The notes: generated by a model not told the origin, from the letters alone. DNA of 5,118 nucleotides from Bacillota bacterium (GCA_023451395.1 JAEXZL010000014.1:1-5118), one strand, 5' to 3'. Counted from the first letter of the stretch, positions 1 through 5,118 are shown. Program-made: numbers and translations.

Positions 1-1
1 T

Positions 2-541
2 AAAAATGGAGGTGGATTCGTAGACCCCTACTATGATGCACTTTTTGGATTTAATACTCATGAAGGACCAGCCTATCCTGAGGGCTATATGGATCCGCAA
101 AATCAAATAAGTTATGCTAAAGTGCAGAATGAAGAGGGAAAGAAGAATACTGATTCTTCGAAGAATGAGGAGAGAGAGGGCAGTAGTAAGGGGGATTCTA
201 ATAGCAACATTCCTGCTAAAGATAAGACCAAGGCATCAAATGGATTAGACTACAAATCCAACCCCAAACATACTCCAGGACAACCTGGAAACAGACCCAA
301 TGCAGGAATAGAACCCAAAAACTCCTTGGATTTGTTTGGAGAATCTACTCCTTCAACCTCAAAACCAAATCAGCGATTTACGTTTGATAAAGAAACCAAT
401 ACACTACATCGATTTTATGACGATGGAAATGGTACTTGGCATTGGAGTGGCTCTACAAATCAAGGTGCAAATTCTATAACAGGAAGTCAAGTTCCAAATG
501 ATATAAAGAATATATTTGGTTTACCGAAAAAAGGATGGTAA
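2..541 (+). CDS. C-terminal end of a polymorphic toxin (probable Rhs/WapA-type tip), 5' partial
   Basis: The frame is open from the first bases of the window to TAA at 539-541, so these 179 residues are the C-terminus of a larger protein starting upstream. The ATG at 89 is internal and has no convincing ribosome site. Residues 1-30 are Gly/Tyr/Pro-rich; about 45-85 form a hydrophilic Lys/Glu/Ser-rich linker. A compact domain of about 95 residues follows, with SNPKHTPGQPGNRPNAG near 86-102, PKNSLDLFGES near 106-115, and the signature LHRFYDDGNGTWHWSGST near 135-152. His136, Asp140/141, His147 and the two tryptophans are candidate active-site or core residues. A variable C-terminal domain after a low-complexity linker, followed directly by an immunity gene, is the polymorphic-toxin arrangement. 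I infer a secreted or contact-delivered toxin, perhaps an RNase, but I cannot name the family. The Rhs core itself is outside the window, so another delivery backbone is possible. Confidence 0.72.
   Translation, partial: KNGGGFVDPYYDALFGFNTHEGPAYPEGYMDPQNQISYAKVQNEEGKKNTDSSKNEEREGSSKGDSNSNIPAKDKTKASNGLDYKSNPKHTPGQPGNRPNAGIEPKNSLDLFGESTPSTSKPNQRFTFDKETNTLHRFYDDGNGTWHWSGSTNQGANSITGSQVPNDIKNIFGLPKKGW
531..536 (+). promoter_or_regulatory. Ribosome binding site that decides the start of the first immunity gene
   Basis: AAGGAT lies 7 bases before the ATG at 544, which is good spacing. An in-frame ATG at 535 overlaps this site, so it has no usable Shine-Dalgarno sequence of its own. The site sits inside the last codons of the toxin gene, so translation of the two is probably coupled. 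Confidence 0.6.
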
Positions 542-543
542 TT

Positions 544-1035
544 ATGATATTAGGAGATCCATATAAGTTTTCAATTATTATTGATACTATAAAAGAATGG
601 AATATAGATGACGCATTTTGTAATGGTGTTTTATTCTTTTGCGTTGATGGTAACTTTTTTCCAAAAGAAATTGTTACGGCAACACTTAAATGTGAAGTTC
701 AGCTTCTTAAGGAAAACTTTAAAAATCTTACTGTTGATGAAGATTTATATAATATGCAAAAAGATAAAGCATTTGTTAAAATCTATAATATAACATTCCC
801 TGAAGATGTAAATATTGATAATGATTATCGATTTGATATATCACCACAATCGTTTTCTGATAGTGATTGTTATGTTTTTGCAATAAGTAATGGTGAACAA
901 GTAAGAATTATGGCAGCTAAATTGAACTACATAATAAAAAACTCCAGGCATGAACTTAAAAACCTAGATATAAGTGAGGCATTTATTACTATCAATGAAT
1001 TAAATAAAATAATATCAGAAATAGATATTGATTAA
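544..1035 (+). CDS. Imm42-like immunity protein
   Basis: A 163-residue cytosolic protein with no signal peptide or membrane segment, beginning MILGDPYKF. It starts 2 bases after the toxin stop codon, so the pair is almost certainly co-transcribed. The start at 544 is preferred over the in-frame ATG at 535 because only 544 has well-placed AAGGAT upstream and because the family I recognise begins with a short G-D/N-P-x-x-F motif. Matching features are the opening GDPYKF, an EW pair at 18-19, CNGVLFFCVDG near 26-36 and FP.EI near 39-43. The rest looks alpha/beta. Expected role: bind the neighbouring toxin domain and block it in the producing cell. The gene is intact, AT-rich and ends in TAA. The Imm42 name comes from pattern recognition; the immunity role is better supported by position than by sequence. 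Confidence 0.68.
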   Translation: MILGDPYKFSIIIDTIKEWNIDDAFCNGVLFFCVDGNFFPKEIVTATLKCEVQLLKENFKNLTVDEDLYNMQKDKAFVKIYNITFPEDVNIDNDYRFDISPQSFSDSDCYVFAISNGEQVRIMAAKLNYIIKNSRHELKNLDISEAFITINELNKIISEIDID

Positions 1036-1099
1036 ATGTTTATAAGTTTAGTATTTTGTTCGTTAGGTAATAGTTGTAATGGGCTTAATACCTAGGCTT

Positions 1100-1496
1100 T
1101 TAAACAGCAAAAACAAGTGTTAGACAGCATAGGTGGCGGTTCCGGTACTGTTAGAAGAATCTTTATATTTGCCAAATTCATGGCATTCCGACAACCTTCA
1201 CCGCACTAAGCAGGTGAATCCGACCACCTAGCATAAAAGGGCCTCAAACGCCCAGCGATGCTGCGCGAAGTTATATCCCGGGTGGGGCCTTTGACCACCC
1301 GGATTTATCCTGCTCTTTTTTCGACCCAGTAAAAGTGGACTAAAATATGCCTAAAAGCGGATTTTGAAGATGATTCTCACAATGGCATCTGATTTCCTTT
1401 GGAGGAAAATATATCAGAAAAACAGTTAGTAGCTCTTTCTCTAAATCGGCTCACAGTTGGTTTTGAGTGCGTATGTGGTCAACTATGCCGCTTTAG
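1100..1496. mobile_element. Probable remnant of an insertion sequence end (IS21-like), non-coding
   Basis: This stretch after the first immunity gene has no convincing protein on either strand. About 1120-1310 is clearly richer in GC than the flanks. The 10-mers TAAAAGTGGA (1330-1339) and TAAAAGCGGA (1352-1361) are a near-perfect direct repeat with 22-base period. GACCACC occurs at 1222-1228 and 1293-1299 (GGTGGTC on the minus strand), the first next to GGTGAATCC. Multiple short repeats of this kind, with GGTGGTC...ATTCACC and TAAAA.TGGAC words, resemble the transposase-binding ends of IS21-family elements as I know them. No istA/istB coding remnant is recognisable, so this is at most a scar. 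The right limit is set by the abrupt start of the toxin-like frame at 1497; the left limit is approximate. Confidence 0.33.
1278..1302 (+). repeat. Perfect 8-bp GC-rich hairpin
   Basis: CCGGGTGG (1278-1285) and CCACCCGG (1295-1302) form a perfect inverted repeat around the 9-base loop GGCCTTTGA. A run of six T starts only at 1316, 13 bases after the stem, so it is a poor intrinsic terminator. It lies in the presumed insertion-sequence remnant and is more likely part of that element. Confidence 0.5.
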
Positions 1497-2162
1497 TCTT
1501 TCTGCAGCTACATTGGGGCAGCACCACTTATACTACCAGCAATAGGAGCAGGAGCATTATCAATAGGAGTAACGGCAATAGGAACAGCGATGTTAGGAAC
1601 AACAGCAGCTGTAATGGGAGGATCTGAGATATATGAAGGACTGCGTGGAGTAAATCCAGTTAAGGATCTTGCTAACAAGGTAGGAATAAGTGATGATGAC
1701 TACTATTTAGCTTTTACAATGGCTACTGTTGGAGCAGGAGCTGCTTCTAGTGCATTAAGCCCTTTTAACACAAATAATAATGCACTAGTGCAGAAGGAAG
1801 AAGGACCAGAGGATAGCGGTTATTCTAATGATGTTAATCAATATGAAAAGTTAAAATCCCAATATGCAGCAGATGAAATATATAATGCTGATAGAACGGG
1901 CAGTGCATTAAAGGATGATCCTACTCATAGATCAGCAAGTTATTTGTCACAATAACAACTTGCTAATGGAAGAACAACTAGCTTTACAGGCGGTGATAAC
2001 AAATCATACACATTATTACAGACAAAAGGACAACTTAATGGAGCCAATGGAATATTTGAATATATAACAAATGATGCAGGGCAAGTAACTCATCAAAGAT
2101 TTATTAAGGGAGGAATTTATACAGGATTCCCAAATCAAGTAGTCCCAAACGGAGGATATTAG
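1497..2162 (+). pseudogene. Truncated toxin tip with one in-frame stop (partner of the DUF2247-like gene)
   Basis: One reading frame encodes about 221 residues from just after a TAG at 1494 to TAG at 2160-2162, interrupted only by TAA at 1953-1955. The 5' end is lost: coding sequence begins abruptly at the junction with the insertion-sequence-like DNA. Residues 5-42 are hydrophobic and glycine-rich (AIGAGALSIGVTAIGTAML), a glycine-zipper-like pre-toxin segment. EIYEGLRGVNPVKDL and a second hydrophobic stretch (about 69-87) follow, then an Asn/Glu linker. The C-terminal domain starts near 135 with DPTHRSASYLSQ, hits the stop at codon 153, then resumes with QLANGRTTSFTGGD, GIFEYITNDAGQVTHQRF and GFPNQ. 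His144 and His199 are candidate catalytic residues. The part after the stop keeps its composition and ends 2 bases before the immunity start, so one substitution (e.g. GAA or CAA to TAA) explains the break. The ATG at 1590 is not a credible native start. Toxin activity unknown. Confidence 0.68.
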
Positions 2163-2164
2163 TA

Positions 2165-2626
2165 ATGTTAAAAAGCAAGGTGAATTTTAATAATATAAGT
2201 GATGTTATATCAAAATGGAAATGGAGTGAATTAAAAGTAGGCCTCGAAAAGTCAATAATTTCAAATAGCGATATAATATCATATGCAACATTGATTTTAT
2301 CAGATGATTTAGAACAATTTGATAGGGTTCTGGAGCTGTCCATTGCAGAGGAAGATGAAGTGGAAGAAGTATTACTTAAATTAGTATTAAATGAGGATAT
2401 TCAGAATCTAGAAACAATAAATTCTAAATGGATATTTGCAATTATTTACGATGCATATATCCATTTAAAAGATAAAGTGTATGATGTGATAGAAGATGTA
2501 TATACAGAATTTGAATATCCAGAGGAAATTAGCAACCTTATAGGGTATATGCCATGTAATGATAATAGACCTATGGATGTGAAATTGAATGAATATATTG
2601 AGATCAACAGAAATATTTGGTGCTAA
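2165..2626 (+). CDS. DUF2247-like immunity protein
   Basis: A 153-residue acidic, mostly helical cytosolic protein. GGAGG at 2151-2155 lies 9 bases before the ATG, and the start is 2 bases after the end of the broken toxin frame, so it belongs to that tip. Features I associate with DUF2247 are the Trp-rich start (SKWKWSELKVGL, W18 and W20), SDIISYA near 35-41, a central Trp at 89, and the C-terminal signature YTEFEYPEEI (113-122) followed by a YMP motif at 128-130. DUF2247 proteins commonly sit next to polymorphic toxins, and the role here is inferred to be neutralising the adjacent toxin. The frame is intact although its toxin is broken. With no promoter seen nearby, its transcription probably depends on upstream read-through or on a promoter inside the toxin remnant. 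Confidence 0.68.
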   Translation: MLKSKVNFNNISDVISKWKWSELKVGLEKSIISNSDIISYATLILSDDLEQFDRVLELSIAEEDEVEEVLLKLVLNEDIQNLETINSKWIFAIIYDAYIHLKDKVYDVIEDVYTEFEYPEEISNLIGYMPCNDNRPMDVKLNEYIEINRNIWC

Positions 2627-2704
2627 TCAAGAATAAAGGAATTGCTAGTAGACGTAAAAATCTATTGGCTTTTTCAGTCTTATAACCTTAAATCACATAA
2701 GTTT

Positions 2705-2745
2705 AATTGGTGATATATACATTAATTATTCCAACTCAACCAATT
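2705..2745. repeat. Inverted repeat AATTGGT/ACCAATT
   Basis: Seven perfect base pairs, extendable by two more with one bulged T, enclose a 27-base AT-rich loop. The same AATTGGT/ACCAATT word closes a larger structure after the next immunity gene (4093-4187), which hints at related spacer DNA. No T-run follows, so it is not a terminator. Confidence 0.35.
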
Positions 2746-2777
2746 GCCTAAGCAAGGAAAAACAGTATTGCATCGCA

Positions 2778-2804
2778 AGCTTATAAGGAATTGTGGTATA
2801 AGCT
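2778..2804. repeat. Perfect 8-bp hairpin AGCTTATA/TATAAGCT
   Basis: The arms at 2778-2785 and 2797-2804 are perfect complements around an 11-base loop. The stem is weak (AT-rich) and has no T-run. Function unknown; it may be a remnant of intergenic structure. Confidence 0.35.
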
Positions 2805-2873
2805 GTATATATAGAGCCAATGTCATTTAATTATAAAGAGTTAGCATATATGAATATATCTATAAAGAGATAG

Positions 2874-3711
2874 ATTAGTTCAGGACTAATAGAGGTGTCA
2901 GTTGGAGGAAGGGCGGTGGGCTAAGGAATTAGAGGAGTAACAGCTGATATTACTACTGGCTCAGCGATAGCAACAACTTCAGCGGTGGTCAGGTGTTACT
3001 GGAGCAATTTTAAGCAATGGACAGAAATTATACAATTTTGTTGAGAAATATGCTGATGAGGCTTATGAGACTTATCAGGATATTAGAAATTCTAATGGCG
3101 ATTATAATCAGGTTTTTAAAAATGCAGTAATTAGATGGGCTATTGGGAGGGTTACAAGCGGATCTAATAAGAAAAATACTAAATCTAAGGAACAACAAAA
3201 ACTAAAACCTCCAGCTTGCAATGATCAAAATATAGAAGTACAGCAAACCAATCATAATCCTAAAGTAATAGAGGTACCTAGTAATAATGGAAGCACTGAT
3301 GTAGAGGATAGTTTCACTGCACTTAAGAATAGTGGAAGTAGTCAGAAGGGTACTGTAGAGGGGGTAAGTAATGCTGTTGGTAAGAGTACTGAAATTACCA
3401 ATCTATTAGACAATATGCCTAAATTAACTGGCTCTACTAGAGATAAGTTGTTATCTGCTACGCAAAATTCAAAATTAAGAAATATAGTGGACCAACTTTA
3501 TAGACCAGGTGCAGCAGTTGGAGATGGTGGAACTGCCTCTGTGCTAGAGGAGGAGTTTTCCCAAGGTGTTTCAAAACATCTACAAAAAGCACAAGAGAGA
3601 CTAACACAGTTAAACAATCTAGCAAAGTCTGAGAAGTTAAGTCTTAATGACTCGGATATTCTTGATGCTTTAAGAAATGACTTAAATAATGCAATAAATT
3701 TATTCAAATAG
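2874..3711 (+). pseudogene. Frameshifted toxin tip with intact C-terminal domain (partner of the DUF7674-like gene)
   Basis: The first part reads ISSGLIEVSVGGRAVG, where SSGL resembles the D-P-S-G end of an Rhs core, then TAA at 2922-2924, then GIRGVTADITTGSAIATTSAV in the same frame. At about 2985-2989 the frame moves by +1: dropping one G from GGTGGTC gives continuous AVSGVTGAILSNGQ. From 2989 the frame is open to TAG at 3709-3711. This long part holds a helical segment (LYNFVEKYADEAYETYQDI), a Lys/Asn/Ser-rich linker, and a C-terminal domain from about 3400 with NMPKLTGSTRDKLLSATQ, IVDQLYRPGAAVGDGGTA and a KHLQKAQERL helix. I recognise the LYRPGA..GDGGTA...KAQER pattern from C-terminal domains of several polymorphic toxins but cannot name the family or its reaction. 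Two lesions and a missing 5' end make it a pseudogene as a whole. The ATG at 3414 region (3415) has no Shine-Dalgarno site, so separate expression of the domain is doubtful. Confidence 0.68.
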
Positions 3712-3725
3712 AGGAGTTTGTAGAT

Positions 3726-4094
3726 ATGAGCAAAAGAACAGAAGAATTTTTTGAAGTAATGCTAGACTTTTTGCCTTCATTGAATAGTGAGTATAGAAAA
3801 TCAATAGAAGATAACGGGGAGGTGTTAGAAACAGTCATAATAGAGGACATCTTTATGCCAGAAATAATTAGGCTATTAAGAGAGGATAAAAATATCAAGT
3901 TATTAAAGGATATCTTTAATTATTTTGAAGAAATATCTGAATGTGAAGATAATCACTTGACTAATATCTTATCTATTACAGTACTTGAAATATTAGGCAA
4001 TGACAAAACGGTTCTAAGTGTGGCACAAAAGTATATGGGGCCTAAAATCATACAACTACAAAGTGAGGCTGATATAGGATTAGGTAGAATCTAA
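3726..4094 (+). CDS. DUF7674-like immunity protein
   Basis: A 122-residue acidic, helical cytosolic protein. GAGGAG at 3711-3716 lies 9 bases before the ATG, which is 14 bases after the toxin stop, so the two form one cassette. The sequence carries the pattern I associate with DUF7674: an F..VMLDFLP.L start (about 8-19), GEVLETVIIEDI near 31-42, then helices with LLKDIFNYFEEISE (59-72), NILSITVLEILGND (80-93) and a closing YMGPK at 103-107. Proteins of this type sit beside polymorphic toxins in Gram-positives, and I infer it neutralises the adjacent GDGGTA...KAQER toxin domain. The frame is intact although the toxin gene upstream is broken. The stop codon overlaps the left arm of a long inverted repeat. 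Family assignment is moderate; immunity role rests mainly on position. Confidence 0.65.
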   Translation: MSKRTEEFFEVMLDFLPSLNSEYRKSIEDNGEVLETVIIEDIFMPEIIRLLREDKNIKLLKDIFNYFEEISECEDNHLTNILSITVLEILGNDKTVLSVAQKYMGPKIIQLQSEADIGLGRI

Positions 4095-4187
4095 CCAATT
4101 TAATGATTAAAAATTTGCGCAAGCTTAACAATGCTAGTTTTATTAGTGAGGATTTAGTCTCACTGAAAAATTATAGCCAAATTGGTT
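4093..4187 (+). repeat. 9-bp inverted repeat enclosing a smaller hairpin, 3' of the immunity gene
   Basis: AACCAATTT (4093-4101, overlapping the TAA) and AAATTGGTT (4179-4187) are perfect complements 77 bases apart. Inside is a second stem, AGTGAG (4145-4150) with CTCACT (4159-4164) around an 8-base loop. The nested arrangement could fold as a branched RNA in the 3' untranslated region of the immunity mRNA. There is no T-run after the outer arm. The outer stem alone is weak at this loop size, so structure is a suggestion only. Confidence 0.4.
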
Positions 4188-4197
4188 GCAAAAGTTT

Positions 4198-4253
4198 GAA
4201 GGTAAGTTCCTCAGCATAGAATATCTTCTGTTACTTTACCTTCGTAAAAGTAA
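4198..4253 (+). repeat. Two mutually exclusive hairpins sharing one arm
   Basis: GAAGGTAA (4198-4205) can pair with TTACCTTC (4236-4243). The overlapping segment TTACTTTAC (4231-4239) can instead pair with GTAAAAGTAA (4244-4253) with one bulged A around a CTTC loop. Only one can form at a time. This resembles attenuator geometry, but neither stem is followed by a T-run and no downstream gene start depends on it. Confidence 0.3.
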
Positions 4254-4337
4254 TGTATGAAAACACACTATATTATTTGAATAATGCAATGAGCCGTAGC
4301 TAAAAGAAAAGCTAAATATATATTATAACAATGATAA

Positions 4338-4375
4338 GAGTCAATGTTTCTAATGGAGAAACATTGGCTCTTTTT
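4338..4375 (+). terminator. Strong intrinsic terminator after the third cassette
   Basis: GAGTCAATGTTTCT (4338-4351) pairs with AGAAACATTGGCTC (4357-4370) over 14 bp with a single G-U pair and a 5-base loop AATGG; TTTTT follows at 4371-4375. It would end transcription from the upstream cassettes and isolate the Rhs fragment downstream. It lies about 240 bases past the immunity stop codon. Confidence 0.88.
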
Positions 4376-4707
4376 CATGCAAAGATCGGTTACGATTATG
4401 ACTTTATAATATCTTTTTTAAAGACTTATCATATATGTACGAATATACCAATAAGAAAAAATAAACCTTAAGAATCAATATATCCAATGAAAACCTCTAT
4501 GGCTACAATGGCGAAGATTACAACAGAATGAGCGGGCTTCAATACTTAAGAGCAAGATACTATGATCCAGAGACGGGAAGGTTCTTAAGCAGGGATAGCT
4601 ATTTAGGTGATATTCAAGATCCACTGACACTAAATAGATATGTTTATGTATTGAACAATCCATTAATGTATAGTGAACCAAGCGGACACCGCTGGAATCC
4701 AATAAAG

Positions 4708-4873
4708 GCTATTGCTACAGCAGCTAAAAATATAGTAGAAGGTGCAAAAAAATGTTGTAGTTAATGCAGCAATTTGGGTAGGAAGTAAAATAACAGATGC
4801 ATTTCAAGCTGTTAAAGATTTTAAGGATGATGCTAGAGTAGTCTCAAAAGAATTTTGGAACTATGCTAAGGAT
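4708..4873 (+). repeat. Direct repeat, copy 1
   Basis: This 166-base segment matches 4954-5118. The first 37 bases are identical, and the match continues with substitutions through TTTTAAGGATGATGCTA and TCTCAAAAGAAT. Copy 1 has seven A at 4746-4752 where copy 2 has six. It encodes the helical module AIATAAKNIVEG...FKDDA..VSKEF. Confidence 0.85.
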
Positions 4874-4953
4874 CCAACTCCTGAAAACAAGAAAAAAGTT
4901 AATAGTGCCATAAGCAACAGTAAAACAGTAAGCAACAATAAAAAGTGCAAGAA

Positions 4954-5118
4954 GCTATTGCTACAGCAGCTAAAAATATAGTAGAAGGTGTAAAAAATGT
5001 TGTAGTTAATACAGCAAGTTGGGTGAAAAATAAAGTAACTGGTGCAGGCCAAGCCATTAATGATTTTAAGGATGATGCTATAGAAATCTCAAAAGAATAT
5101 ATGAGCTATCGTAAGAAT
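4954..5118 (+). repeat. Direct repeat, copy 2 (may continue past the window)
   Basis: It begins 246 bases (82 codons) after copy 1 and runs at least to the window end. It keeps six A at 4992-4997 and reads AIATAAKNIVEGVKNVVVN without a break in the Rhs frame. Divergence from copy 1 is concentrated in the middle, so the duplication is not recent. About 80 bases of Asn/Lys/Ser-rich linker separate the copies. Confidence 0.85.

Larger units (their letters stand above)
2627..2873. other. AT-rich decayed spacer without a gene
   Basis: No reading frame here looks like protein; the longest ATG-led frame (2820-2873) codes only 17 residues and has no ribosome site. It holds two inverted repeats: AATTGGT (2705-2711) with ACCAATT (2739-2745), and AGCTTATA (2778-2785) with TATAAGCT (2797-2804). 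GAGCCAATGT at 2814-2823 matches 9 of 10 bases of the left arm of the terminator at 4338, but no right arm or T-run follows. I read it as degraded intergenic DNA between two toxin-immunity cassettes. Confidence 0.45.
4095..4464. other. Non-coding AT-rich spacer between cassette 3 and the Rhs fragment
   Basis: I see no credible protein on either strand. The stretch holds the inverted repeats at 4093-4253, a small TAGCT/AGCTA hairpin (4298-4302 with 4311-4315) and the terminator at 4338-4375. About 90 further AT-rich bases follow with no recognised signal. I see no convincing promoter for the Rhs fragment. Confidence 0.5.
4465..5118 (+). pseudogene. Rhs core C-terminal fragment with variable extension, frameshifted, 3' partial
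   Basis: The frame opens after TAA at 4462-4464; recognisable Rhs sequence starts about 4486 with NLYGYNGEDYNRM. The conserved core end follows: SGLQYLRARYYDPETGRF (residues 23-40), a D/S-rich turn, LNRYVYVLNNPLMY, and EPSGH (71-75) in place of the usual DPSG. In intact proteins this segment closes the Rhs shell and the variable toxin tip begins after it. About 1000 or more residues of YD repeats are absent, and the ATG at 4528 lies within the core, so this is not a functional Rhs gene. The frame shifts +1 in a seven-A run (4746-4752), giving an early TAA at 4762-4764. Reading then continues in the next frame to 4940-4944, where a five-A run needs one more base to rejoin the first frame, which stays open to the window end. 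Restored, the extension is helical and Ala/Lys/Val-rich, probably a pre-toxin linker; the toxin domain would lie past the window. Confidence 0.75.

Noticed and set aside
89..91. ATG at 89 as a true gene start
   Set aside because: The frame is open upstream to the window edge with protein-like sequence, and no suitable ribosome site precedes it.
535..543. ATG at 535 as start of the first immunity gene
   Set aside because: It overlaps the ribosome binding site that serves ATG 544 and has none of its own; the family start motif begins at 544.
608..793. 61-codon + strand frame inside the first immunity gene
   Set aside because: It overlaps a well-supported gene in another frame and has a low-complexity, Lys/Leu/Ile-rich composition typical of AT-rich off-frame reading.
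1278..1321. Hairpin plus T-run as the terminator of the first cassette
   Set aside because: The T-run starts 13 bases after the stem and the site is about 240 bases beyond the gene inside mobile-element-like DNA.
1340..1430. Short frame from ATG 1370 (MILTMASDFLW...) as an IstA start
   Set aside because: It ends after about 19 codons at TAG and I could not match it to a transposase with confidence.
2104..2343. Minus-strand frame across the second toxin/immunity junction
   Set aside because: Antisense to supported coding sequence, with no ribosome site or recognisable protein pattern.
3498..3898. Two minus-strand frames over the third toxin and its immunity gene
   Set aside because: Both are antisense shadows of better supported coding regions and are rich in Ser/Leu/Phe, as expected for the reverse of helical Lys/Glu-rich genes.
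4742..4981. Open frame of 79 codons starting with ATG after the Rhs core
   Set aside because: It is the frame-shifted continuation of the Rhs extension: the ATG arises in the A-run junction, there is no ribosome site, and its repeat copy reads in the Rhs frame.
4475..5052. Minus-strand frames opposite the Rhs fragment and repeats
   Set aside because: They lie opposite clearly recognisable Rhs core and its repeat, and their Cys/Phe/Tyr-rich composition is unlike a real protein.
4708..5118. Repeats considered as a CRISPR array
   Set aside because: There are only two long, diverged copies in coding sequence with a period of 246 bases, not short identical repeats with unique spacers.

Overview
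The window is low in GC overall and every recognisable gene lies on the + strand. Strong GGAGG/GAGGAG ribosome binding sites and Rhs/WapA-type protein sequence suggest a low-GC Gram-positive, most likely a clostridium or relative; this is inference, since no taxonomic marker gene is present. It reads as the 3' side of a polymorphic-toxin (Rhs/YD-repeat) locus: a run of toxin C-terminal ends ('tips'), each followed at once by its own small immunity gene.

Layout. Cassette 1 (2-1035) is the intact C-terminus of a toxin whose N-terminus lies before the window, then an Imm42-like immunity gene. At about 1036-1496 there is a non-coding stretch, locally GC-rich, with repeats that look like the end of an IS21-type insertion sequence. 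Cassette 2 (1497-2626) is a 5'-truncated toxin tip broken by one in-frame TAA, then an intact DUF2247-like gene. An AT-rich decayed spacer (2627-2873) leads to cassette 3 (about 2874-4094): a tip broken by a stop and a one-base frameshift but with a long intact C-terminal part, then an intact DUF7674-like gene. A spacer with inverted repeats and a strong intrinsic terminator (4338-4375) follows. Module 4 (4465 to the window end) is a 5'-truncated Rhs core end joined to a variable region holding a 246-bp-period (82-codon) duplication. Its frame is broken by two opposite one-base length changes in A-runs, and it runs off the window.

Working together: toxin tips act on competing cells when displayed by a full-length Rhs protein, and the immunity proteins neutralise them in the producer. 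Modules 2 to 4 lack a complete delivery gene, so they fit silent or orphan tips left by past tip replacement. All three immunity frames are intact while two of the three toxin tips with a visible end are broken, which suggests selection to keep protection (or toxin decay behind retained immunity). Toxin activities are not identified with certainty; family names for the immunity genes rest on recognition of sequence pattern, not on a search.
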